From Rhodospirillales bacterium (GTDB lineage: Bacteria; Pseudomonadota; Alphaproteobacteria; SMXQ01): 5,548 nt of DNA. The notes under the pieces were generated by a model. It saw only the letters and a list, made by a program, of their open reading frames with translations. It ran no database searches and had not been told where the DNA came from. Position 1 is the first letter of the stretch, and the number at the start of each line of letters is the position of its first letter. Of this stretch, positions 1-5,548 are shown piece by piece. The translations under genes and the position numbers were made by a program. The DNA lies in NCBI GenBank assembly GCA_024638585.1, contig JAHEKA010000182.1, forward strand, positions 1-5,548. Reading direction: 5' to 3'.

Positions 1-2129
1 TGGCAGCGGAGCAATTTGGAACCTACGCAAAGCTGCTGGGCGCGGCGATCCTCGTCCTGGTCCTGTGCGTTGTTTGGTACGGCCGGAAGGTCTCAGACCT
101 GATGCAGATTCATGACCGGGAACTCACCCTGAAATCCGCGCTCCTGTCGACGACCCTTGAAAACATGGCCCAAGGCATCGTCGTCCTTGATGCCGACCAC
201 AGGCTGGTTGCCTCCAACAGTCAATACGAGACAATGTTCGGTTTTCCGCCCGGCTTCGTCGCCCCCGGCAAGACGTTCGAGGAGATCACGCGGTTCCGAG
301 TCCAGGCCGGGCAATTCGGCGACGGCAACGAAGACGAGATCGTGAAGGCGCGCACCACCGGCCGTGGCCTTCTCGAACGGAACGCCGAACGAACGCTGCC
401 CAACGGCCTCGCCTATGTCTATCACCGCAAGCCGATGCCCAACGGCGGCATGGTGATGACCTATACCGACATCAGCGATCGCAAGCGCATGGAAGACGAC
501 CTGCGCGAAGCCAAGGACATGGCGGAAACGGCCGACCGCTCGAAATCCGAGTTCCTGGCCAATATGAGCCACGAGATCCGGACCCCCATGAACGCGGTGA
601 TCGGGATGTCGGAGGTTCTGTCGGGGACCTCGCTCGACGACCGTCAACGCTCGTTCTTGGACGTCATCCGGGATTCCGGAAATAATCTGCTGAAGTTGAT
701 CAACGACATCCTGGACTTCTCCAAGATCGATGCCGGCCAGCTCGAACTGGATTGCCAGCCCTTCGATCTCAGGACGGTGACCGAGGATATCGGTGCCTTG
801 ATCTCCCATCGGGTCGCGGAAAAGAACATCGAACTGGCGATCCGCTTCCAACCATTCCTTCCGACCGGCGTTATCGGCGATTGCGGCCGCGTCAGGCAGG
901 TGCTGTTGAACCTCGTCAGCAACGCCGTCAAGTTCACCGATCACGGCCATGTCCTGGTCGACGTCACGGGCAGGGTCACGGGCGACAACGTCCAGCTGAC
1001 GGTCCAAGTGCAGGACACCGGCATTGGCATCGCGCCGGAAATGATCGATTCGGTGTTCAAGAAATTCACCCAGGCCGACGGCAGTTCAACCCGCAGGTTC
1101 GAAGGCACAGGCCTGGGGCTTACGATCTGCAAGACCTTGGTCGAGCTGATGGGCGGATCGATCCATGTGGAAAGCACCCTCGGCGAAGGCTCGACCTTCA
1201 CGATCTCCCTGACCTTGCCGGTAAGCGAGCGGGCGCCCACGCACAAACGATTGCCGATGGACGTCTCCCGTGCACGGGTTCTGGTTGTCGACGATAACGA
1301 GGTCAACCGCACCATCCTCGTCGAACAGTTCGGAAGCTGGCTGTTCAGGGTCGCTGCCGTGCCATCCGGCAAGGAGGCGCTGGTCGCCTTGCGTCAGGCG
1401 AGCGCAGAGGCCGACCCCTTCGATCTCGTGGTGCTGGACTACCACATGCCCGGCATGAACGGAGAGGAAACGGCACGGGAGATCCGCGCCGATCAGGATC
1501 TCAAGGACGTTCCCATTATCCTGCTGACCTCCGTCGACCTTGCCGGCGATGCCAGGCACTTCCGCGACCTGGGCGTGCAGGAATATCTGGTCAAGCCGGC
1601 AAGTTCATCGCTGTTGTTCGACACCTCAAAAAGACTTGTAGTGGCCTTGCGCGAAGCCCAGGGGGCGGCGACCAAGGCGCCGCCAAGGGATGTGCCGGCC
1701 GCAGAGGGTTCGACTGGGGCCGTTGCGCCTACGGGCATCAAGGTCCTGGCGGTGGAGGACAACGAAATGAACCAGATGGTGCTGGAATGCATGATTGAAG
1801 AACTGGGCCATGACTTCCGGCTGGCCGGGAACGGCCGCGAGGCGCTCGATCTTCTTCCCTCTTTCCAGCCCGATGTGATCCTGATGGATGTCTCCATGCC
1901 GGTCATGAGCGGTCCCGAAGCCACGGCGGAGATCCGCAGGGACGAACAGGCCGGCGGCGGCCACATTCCGATCATCGGGGTGACGGCCCATGCGCTTTCC
2001 GGCGACCGGGAGAAATGCCTCGCCGCAGGCATGGACGATTACCTCCCCAAGCCCGTCACCAAGGGCGCGCTTGCGGAAAAGATCGATCACTGGGCCAAGG
2101 CCGGCGGCCGCAAGAGCGGCGTTGCCTAG
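1..2129 (+). CDS. Membrane-anchored hybrid sensor histidine kinase (PAS-HisKA-HATPase-REC-REC), 5' end outside window
   Basis: Signal-transducing hybrid kinase that should autophosphorylate on His and pass phosphate to Asp in its own receiver domains. The frame is open from base 3. Bases 33-83 encode a hydrophobic helix (LLGAAILVLVLCVVW) followed by Arg/Lys, so the Met codon at 102 is internal and an upstream sensor region is missing. Counting from that Met: a PAS-7-like domain at about 18-127 (ENMAQGIVVLD to YTDISDRKR); a short coiled linker; HisKA with phospho-acceptor H157 in SHEIRTPMN; HATPase_c with N-box N274, G1 box D305-TGIGI and G2 box GTGLGL at 335-340; REC1 at about 392-510 (D397/D398, phospho-Asp D446, K498); REC2 at about 546-665 (E552/D553, D596, K650). 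All key residues are present. No C-terminal HPt domain follows REC2, so any onward relay needs a separate HPt protein. The input signal and target are unknown. It converges on the next gene with a 47-base gap. Confidence 0.95.
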   Translation, partial: AAEQFGTYAKLLGAAILVLVLCVVWYGRKVSDLMQIHDRELTLKSALLSTTLENMAQGIVVLDADHRLVASNSQYETMFGFPPGFVAPGKTFEEITRFRVQAGQFGDGNEDEIVKARTTGRGLLERNAERTLPNGLAYVYHRKPMPNGGMVMTYTDISDRKRMEDDLREAKDMAETADRSKSEFLANMSHEIRTPMNAVIGMSEVLSGTSLDDRQRSFLDVIRDSGNNLLKLINDILDFSKIDAGQLELDCQPFDLRTVTEDIGALISHRVAEKNIELAIRFQPFLPTGVIGDCGRVRQVLLNLVSNAVKFTDHGHVLVDVTGRVTGDNVQLTVQVQDTGIGIAPEMIDSVFKKFTQADGSSTRRFEGTGLGLTICKTLVELMGGSIHVESTLGEGSTFTISLTLPVSERAPTHKRLPMDVSRARVLVVDDNEVNRTILVEQFGSWLFRVAAVPSGKEALVALRQASAEADPFDLVVLDYHMPGMNGEETAREIRADQDLKDVPIILLTSVDLAGDARHFRDLGVQEYLVKPASSSLLFDTSKRLVVALREAQGAATKAPPRDVPAAEGSTGAVAPTGIKVLAVEDNEMNQMVLECMIEELGHDFRLAGNGREALDLLPSFQPDVILMDVSMPVMSGPEATAEIRRDEQAGGGHIPIIGVTAHALSGDREKCLAAGMDDYLPKPVTKGALAEKIDHWAKAGGRKSGVA

Positions 2130-2176
2130 GCCACGGGGCTGTTCCCAACGGGCCTCCCGGCAGCCGGACCGCAAAC

Positions 2177-3031
2177 CTAGCGATAGGGTACGTAGTCATC
2201 CGCGGGGAGGTTGGCGCCGAGCATGTAATCGGTGATCTCCTCCCGCGTGGCGATCCAGATCTGACTGCCGTATTGCTTGACGTAGCGGATCATCTGATCG
2301 ACCGCGGCGGCGATATTGGGCCGCCCCCCGAGCTCGGCATGGGTGATCACGTCGATATAGCCGGGCCGCCCCGCCAGTGCTTCCTGGTAGAGGAAATCAA
2401 AGGATTCCTTGAAGCCCTGGAAATAGTTGGACGGCGTGCCGAGGCCGCCCGACCAGGCGCGCCAGTCGTTGGCGTAGTTCAGCTTGGGGATGATCACCAT
2501 GCGCCGGCCGGCGACGTTGACCACATAGGGGATGTCCTCGTCGAAGGGATCGCCGAAATAGCGGTAGCCCTCCTCGGCCAGGATCTTCAGGGTGTTCTCG
2601 GTATGCAGGTTGCCGGCCGAGCCCCAGCCCACCGGACGCTTGCCGACGCAGTCTTCGATCATCCGGGTGCAGGCGCGGATCTCGGCGCGTTCCTCGTCCT
2701 CCGACAGCGCCGGCAGGTGGATGTTGTTGGTGGTCTGGTGGGCGGCCAGTTCATGGCCCGCGTCGAACAGCGCCTTGACCGAATCCGGCCACATCTCGAT
2801 GGCGATGCCGTTCAGGTTGATGGAAGACTTGATGCCGTGGCGTTCGAACATCTCCATCAGCCGCCAGATGCCGACCCGCCCGCCGTACTCCGCATGGCTG
2901 AGCGACGCCTGGTTGACCTCGATCTTGGGGTCCTTCTTGAACTTGCCGGACCCGCGGAAGGCCTCATAGGCCACCCGGAAGGTGCAGGCCATGAGTTCCC
3001 CGTTGGGCCAGGTGATGTCGTGCCGCTGCAT
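2177..3031 (-). CDS. Polysaccharide deacetylase-fold hydrolase, PuuE allantoinase / cyclic imidase-like
   Basis: A 284-residue cytoplasmic protein with no signal peptide or TM segment, of the NodB-like (CE4) fold. Motif 2 is H93-ELAA-H98 in a GHE context, as in PuuE-type allantoinases. Motif 3 is KRPVGWGSAGN (131-141), matching the RPxGW signature of that branch, and a late conserved His sits in ITHAELGGRP (229-238, H231). The canonical TFDDG metal motif is absent: the equivalent segment reads TFRVAYEAF, with E23 where the metal-ligand Asp would be expected. With the missing secretion signal, this argues for hydrolysis of a small cyclic amide or imide rather than cell-wall polysaccharide; the actual substrate is unknown. 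The ATG start at 3031 is supported by an AGGGAGG Shine-Dalgarno at 3038-3044 (complement strand), 6 bases upstream. It lies 77 bases downstream of gspK on the same strand and could be cotranscribed with it, but shares no obvious function. No allantoin or purine genes are in view. Confidence 0.88.
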   Translation of the reverse strand: MQRHDITWPNGELMACTFRVAYEAFRGSGKFKKDPKIEVNQASLSHAEYGGRVGIWRLMEMFERHGIKSSINLNGIAIEMWPDSVKALFDAGHELAAHQTTNNIHLPALSEDEERAEIRACTRMIEDCVGKRPVGWGSAGNLHTENTLKILAEEGYRYFGDPFDEDIPYVVNVAGRRMVIIPKLNYANDWRAWSGGLGTPSNYFQGFKESFDFLYQEALAGRPGYIDVITHAELGGRPNIAAAVDQMIRYVKQYGSQIWIATREEITDYMLGANLPADDYVPYR

Positions 3032-3108
3032 GGATGTCCTCCCTCATATTGGTCTTTGCGGGTAGTGTGCCCCGCTTCCGACGCCATGAAAAGCCCGGCG
3101 GGTCAAGC
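3032..3108 (-). other. gspK-deacetylase intergenic gap
   Basis: A 77-base gap between two same-strand genes. On the minus strand it starts with a weak hairpin right after gspK and ends with a strong Shine-Dalgarno for the deacetylase gene. I could not find a convincing -35/-10 pair, so whether the downstream gene has its own promoter is unresolved. Confidence 0.4.
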
Positions 3109-3109
3109 T
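3089..3109 (-). terminator. Possible weak intrinsic terminator after gspK
   Basis: On the minus strand, bases from the gspK stop codon can form a 6-bp stem (AGCTTG with CGGGCT, including two G-U pairs) around a 6-base loop, followed by a run of only four T. The stem is short and the T-run minimal, so termination would be partial at best. It may simply be chance in GC-rich DNA. Confidence 0.22.
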
Positions 3110-4017
3110 CAGGGCGAGGGGACGGCAAACAAGCGGGTCTCTCCGCGGCCCCAGGCCAGGATGCGATAGGGCACCCCGCCCCGGGCGACCATCTGGACGA
3201 TGGCCCGGCGGGTAAATATCGCGCCCGATGCGGTCCGGGCCTCTGCGTGGACGGTATAGGTCCGCGTGGCTGACCGGTGGGCGGTGGGGCCCAGGCTCAG
3301 AATGGCGATCGGCGGGCCGCCGTCCAGTGGGGGGCGGGTGTCCCCTTTGGCCGGCAGCGCCGGTGCTGGCCCGCCGCCCCCGCCCAGTGCGGCGCGTACC
3401 GGCGGCGGCGCAGCCTTGAGGTCCGGGCGCCTGGCGCCGGAATAAACGGTCACCGCCCTTCTCACCGCGGCATAGAGGTCGCGGTCGACGCCAAGAACTT
3501 GGCGCAGTTCTTCCACTGCCTCGAAGGGTGCGTCCTTGGCGCCGAAAGGCAGACCGGCGGATCGATACTCGGCATCCTCGGCACCGTGTCTGCGGCGACG
3601 ATCGTCGGCATCGCGATAGTCCAGGATGGCGTCGGCGAGCCTCTCTGCCCGCGCGGAGTCCAGGCCCAGGCCCTCGAACATCCGCCGCAGCAAGGGCCCG
3701 CCGGCGCGGTTGAGGTCGACCTTGCCGCCTTCGTCCTCGATGCGAACGCGGATCTCGCCATCCCTGCGCTGCCAGGCATAGACCGTGCCGTCGGCGCGCC
3801 ATCCTCCCGCCGGCGCCGGCGCGGCAAGCCCGGCCATGGCCCGGTGCACACCCCCGTCGGCCATCGCCTCGGCATGGGCGGCGTCGGCGAGGTTGCGGGC
3901 GAGCCGGCTGGCGCTGCGGCTTTCACCGAGGACCGTCGCGGCGATCAAGGCGAGGAGGACCAGCGCCCAGAGCACGGCTATCAGGGCGATGCCCCGTTGT
4001 CCGGCTTTCTGCGTCAT
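3109..4017 (-). CDS. gspK: Type II secretion system minor pseudopilin GspK
   Basis: A 302-residue protein, the usual size for GspK, the large minor pseudopilin that caps the T2SS pseudopilus tip together with GspI and GspJ in the inner membrane/periplasm. It has a 9-residue basic prepilin leader MTQKAGQRG, cleavage expected after G9, then the hydrophobic helix IALIAVLWALVLLALIAA. As usual for GspK, the mature +5 Glu is absent. The periplasmic domain shows family hallmarks: DEGGKVDLNRA (95-105), an Asp-rich segment ILDYRDADD ending in GAEDAEY (131-151), and FEAVEELRQVLGVD (165-178). A Gly/Pro-rich stretch near 211-236 looks like a flexible insertion. I chose the ATG at 4017 because it has a GGGGGTGG ribosome site 8 bases upstream and gives a normal leader. 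An in-frame TTG at 4047 would add 10 residues but lacks a ribosome site and overlaps a direct repeat. Divergent from the prepilin peptidase gene. Confidence 0.92.
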   Translation of the reverse strand: MTQKAGQRGIALIAVLWALVLLALIAATVLGESRSASRLARNLADAAHAEAMADGGVHRAMAGLAAPAPAGGWRADGTVYAWQRRDGEIRVRIEDEGGKVDLNRAGGPLLRRMFEGLGLDSARAERLADAILDYRDADDRRRRHGAEDAEYRSAGLPFGAKDAPFEAVEELRQVLGVDRDLYAAVRRAVTVYSGARRPDLKAAPPPVRAALGGGGGPAPALPAKGDTRPPLDGGPPIAILSLGPTAHRSATRTYTVHAEARTASGAIFTRRAIVQMVARGGVPYRILAWGRGETRLFAVPSP

Positions 4018-4025
4018 GGCCCGAG

Positions 4026-4033
4026 CCACCCCC
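4026..4033 (-). promoter_or_regulatory. Ribosome binding site deciding the gspK start
   Basis: The minus strand reads GGGGGTGG, 8 bases before the ATG at 4017. This favours that ATG over the upstream in-frame TTG (4047) and GTG (4029). Confidence 0.5.
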
Positions 4034-4044
4034 GAAATATCCGT

Positions 4045-4079
4045 CAATCATAACAATTGCTATACTGCCCAATCATAAC
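4045..4079. repeat. Perfect 10-bp direct repeat, possible operator
   Basis: CAATCATAAC occurs at 4045-4054 and again at 4070-4079, same orientation, 25 bases start to start. A CAATTG palindrome (4054-4059) overlaps the end of the first copy, and the TATACT -10 look-alike lies between the copies. The position in a divergent promoter region suggests a binding site for a dimeric regulator; the regulator is not identifiable from this window. Confidence 0.5.
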
Positions 4080-4087
4080 CATGCGGT

Positions 4088-4852
4088 GTGACCGTGGCAT
4101 TCAATCTTGATCCTGCCTGGCTGTGGCCGCTGATCGCCGCGCCGGCGATCGGCAGTTTCCTGGGTGTGCTGATCCTGCGCTTGCCCGAGGGGGATGCCAT
4201 CGCCTTTGGCCGGTCGGCTTGCCGGTCCTGCGGCCACGGCCTGACCGCCCGCGACCTCATTCCGCTGGTGAGCTGGGCGGCTTCGGGGGGACGGTGCCGC
4301 CATTGCGGCGCGCGGCTCGGCTGGTTCTATCCCGGGATTGAGTTGCTGGCCCTGGGCATCGCCATTTGGGCAGCACTGGCCCTGCCCAGCGGGCTTATCT
4401 GGGCCGGGTGCCTGTTGGGATGGTGGTTGGCCGCCCTGGCGGTGATCGATGCGCGGACCCTGACGCTTCCTGATCTCCTGACCTTGCCGCTGATCTTCCT
4501 TGGTTTGGCCGTGACCTATCTGATTGTCCCCAGCCAGATCGGTCATCATGCCGCAGGCGCCGTCCTCGGCTTCGCGGCGATCGGTGGTATCGGCCTCCTC
4601 TATCGCCGGCTGCGCGGGCGCGTCGGTCTCGGCGGCGGTGATGTCAAGTTGGCGGCGGCGGCCGGGGCCTGGGTCGGGTGGATCGGATTGCCAGGGGTGA
4701 TCCTGATCGCCGCCCTTTCGGGACTGGCCATGGCGGCGTTGCTTGCGCTTCTGGGGCGCCGGGCCGATCCGGCGGCGCGGATCCCCTTCGGTCCACACCT
4801 TGCGTTCGGCTTATGGATCACTTGGGTTCATGGCCCCCTGGTGGTTCCTTGA
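4088..4852 (+). CDS. gspO: Prepilin peptidase (type 4 prepilin leader peptidase, GspO/PilD family)
   Basis: A 254-residue polytopic inner-membrane aspartyl protease that cleaves the leader of pseudopilins after Gly and normally N-methylates the new N-terminus. After the first TM helix (IGSFLGVLILRLPEG, 21-35) comes the cytoplasmic zinc-type domain with two CxxC pairs, C45/C48 and C70/C73. The catalytic Asp residues are D121 in VIDARTLTLPD and D185 in GLGGGDVKL. Their 64-residue spacing equals that of the catalytic pair as I recall it in PilD (149/213) and TcpJ (125/189). The C-terminal RIPFGPHLAFG (231-241) is also typical. Both the N-terminal and peptidase domains are complete. The start is uncertain: an in-frame TAA lies at 4076-4078, so GTG 4088 or GTG 4094 must be used, and neither has a clear ribosome site. 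The adjacent pseudopilin genes are its likely substrates, making it probably dedicated to this T2SS. Confidence 0.93.
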   Translation: MTVAFNLDPAWLWPLIAAPAIGSFLGVLILRLPEGDAIAFGRSACRSCGHGLTARDLIPLVSWAASGGRCRHCGARLGWFYPGIELLALGIAIWAALALPSGLIWAGCLLGWWLAALAVIDARTLTLPDLLTLPLIFLGLAVTYLIVPSQIGHHAAGAVLGFAAIGGIGLLYRRLRGRVGLGGGDVKLAAAAGAWVGWIGLPGVILIAALSGLAMAALLALLGRRADPAARIPFGPHLAFGLWITWVHGPLVVP

Positions 4853-4929
4853 AGGCGTGAACGGCCTCGAACTTATGGTAGCGTTTCGCATACCGATGCT
4901 AGGATAGGAAGGTCCTGGGGAGAGGGGGC

Positions 4930-5391
4930 ATGATCGGGACCAAGCGGCGAATGAAAAGGCGGGAGCGGGGCTTTACTCTGCTTGAGCTTCTGGTGGTGCT
5001 GGCCATCGTTGCTCTTGTGGTGGTGATCGCCCTGCCGCGGATCGGTGCCGGCCTGCCGGGCGCCGCGCTCGATGCGGGTGCCCGGAGGATCGCGGCCGGC
5101 CTCAATGAGGCCCGGTCTCTCGCGGTGGTCCGGAATCGCGCTGTGCGCTTCACCCTGAACGGCGCGGCGAAGCGCTTTACCGTGGGCGGCGGCGCCGGCG
5201 CGCCGTTGCCCGCTACGCTCGGCATCACATTGATCACCGGAGCGGCGGAGGTGGTTGGTGCGGCCCAGGGATCGATTCGCTTTTTCCCCGACGGTAGTTC
5301 CACTGGTGGGCGCATCGTGTTGAGCGGGCGCGGCGGCACGCGGACAATCGAGGTCGATTGGCTGACCGGCCGCATCCGTTCCGGGGGATAG
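4930..5391 (+). CDS. gspH: Type II secretion system minor pseudopilin GspH
   Basis: A 153-residue minor pseudopilin of the T2SS, close to the usual GspH length. It has a basic leader (MIGTKRRMKRRERG) with cleavage expected after G14, then FTLLELLVVLAIVALVVVIALP; mature Glu5 is E19. The globular part is of GspH type: an early helix with ARRIAAGLNEARSLAVVRNR (51-70) and the motif RFFPDGSSTGGRI (117-129), common in GspH and FimT-like proteins, ending with a beta strand and LTGRIR. The ATG at 4930 follows a purine-rich GGGGAGAGGGGG ribosome site. An internal ATG at codon 8 would give the shorter leader MKRRERG and cannot be excluded. It lies 77 bases after the peptidase gene and 3 bases before the next pseudopilin gene, so it is probably in one transcript with the latter. 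FimT is the main alternative name, but the GspK neighbour favours GspH. Confidence 0.88.
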   Translation: MIGTKRRMKRRERGFTLLELLVVLAIVALVVVIALPRIGAGLPGAALDAGARRIAAGLNEARSLAVVRNRAVRFTLNGAAKRFTVGGGAGAPLPATLGITLITGAAEVVGAAQGSIRFFPDGSSTGGRIVLSGRGGTRTIEVDWLTGRIRSGG

Positions 5392-5394
5392 GCG

Positions 5395-5548
5395 ATGGCC
5401 GGGGAGCGGAAAGAGGGGAGGCGGGGGTTTACCTTGATCGAGGTGCTGGTCGCCTTCGTCATCCTGGCGCTGGCGCTCGGCGCGATGCTGCCGGCGCTGT
5501 CGGGCAGTCTGCGCGGCACGCGAACGAGCAGCGAGACCCTGGTCGCCA
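5395..5548 (+). CDS. gspI: Type II secretion system minor pseudopilin, probably GspI (3' end outside window)
   Basis: The first 51 codons of a pseudopilin. The leader MAGERKEGRRG has cleavage expected after G11, followed by FTLIEVLVAFVILALALGAML with mature Glu5 at residue 16. The EVLVAF start and the following SGSLRGTRTSSETLVA, resembling the GspI helix that runs into a T-L-A segment, favour GspI over GspJ or GspG, as does its place directly after gspH. The start is 3 bases past the gspH stop, and its ribosome site (GGGGGAT) lies within the last codons of gspH, suggesting translational coupling. The globular domain is beyond the right edge, so the subtype is not certain. Confidence 0.8.
   Translation, partial: MAGERKEGRRGFTLIEVLVAFVILALALGAMLPALSGSLRGTRTSSETLVA

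Larger units (their letters stand above)
4018..4087. promoter_or_regulatory. Divergent gspK / prepilin peptidase intergenic region
   Basis: The only visibly AT-rich stretch in the T2SS part of the window, between two divergent starts, so promoters for both directions are expected here. On the minus strand each copy of the direct repeat contains TATGAT, a good -10 look-alike for gspK (4052-4047 is the better placed). On the plus strand TATACT at 4061-4066 is a -10 look-alike for the peptidase gene. No good -35 element stands at 16-18 bases from either, so the assignments are tentative; activator dependence would be consistent with this. Confidence 0.45.

Noticed and set aside
102..104. ATG at 102 as the true start of the kinase
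   Set aside because: The frame stays open to the left edge, encodes a convincing transmembrane helix just before this codon, and no ribosome site precedes the ATG.
93..1007. 304-codon open frame on the minus strand
   Set aside because: It lies fully opposite the PAS and kinase domains, whose conserved motifs prove the plus-strand frame. Long antisense frames are expected in GC-rich DNA, and its translation shows no recognisable domain.
2137..2167. Possible bidirectional terminator between the convergent kinase and deacetylase genes
   Set aside because: Small stems exist (GGCTG/CAGCC and CCGG-CAG-CCGG), but no T-run follows on either strand, so there is no support for an intrinsic terminator.
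2015..3169. 384-codon open frame on the plus strand
   Set aside because: It overlaps the end of the kinase and the whole deacetylase-like gene on the opposite strand. The minus-strand frame has clear family motifs and a strong ribosome site; this one has neither.
3277..4053. 258-codon open frame on the plus strand opposite gspK
   Set aside because: The minus-strand frame carries a prepilin leader and GspK motifs; the plus frame is a Gly/Arg/Ala-rich shadow.
4073..4798. 241-codon open frame on the minus strand opposite the prepilin peptidase
   Set aside because: Its Gln/Pro/Arg-rich composition is that of an antisense shadow, and the plus strand encodes intact catalytic Asp and CxxC motifs.
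4849..4905. Possible promoter for gspH between the peptidase and gspH genes
   Set aside because: TTGAAG overlaps the peptidase stop codon with TATGGT 19 bases on, and TAGGAT lies at 4900-4905, but spacing and matches are too poor to call a promoter; readthrough from the peptidase gene is as likely.

Overview
The window looks like a high-GC alphaproteobacterial chromosome segment, probably from a Rhodospirillales-type organism. This is inferred from the base composition, the PAS-7-like sensor domain of the kinase, GTG-start use, and the mix of a hybrid kinase with a type II secretion (T2SS) pseudopilin cluster. No rRNA, tRNA, CRISPR array, insertion sequence or phage gene was seen.

Layout. 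(1) Bases 1-2129, plus strand: the C-terminal part of a membrane-anchored hybrid histidine kinase (TM helix, PAS, HisKA, HATPase_c, REC, REC), cut by the left edge. (2) Bases 2177-3031, minus strand: a polysaccharide-deacetylase-fold protein of the PuuE/cyclic-imidase type, convergent with the kinase. (3) Bases 3109-4017, minus strand: GspK, the large minor pseudopilin of a T2SS. (4) Bases 4018-4087: a short AT-richer divergent intergenic region carrying a perfect 10-bp direct repeat. (5) Bases 4088-4852, plus strand: a prepilin peptidase (GspO/PilD). (6) Bases 4930-5391, plus strand: GspH. (7) Bases 5395 to the right edge, plus strand: the start of a further pseudopilin, probably GspI.

How the genes fit together. 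The right half is one functional unit. GspH, GspI and GspK are pseudopilins with the classic short basic leader ending in Gly, and the adjacent peptidase is the enzyme that removes such leaders before the subunits enter the T2SS pseudopilus. The unusual point is the order: gspK points away from the other pseudopilin genes, with the peptidase gene and a shared regulatory region between them. The kinase and the deacetylase-like protein have no evident functional link to the T2SS.

I found no convincing wholly new system. The best leads are the repeat in the divergent promoter region, the split pseudopilin arrangement, and the altered first metal-binding motif of the deacetylase-like enzyme.
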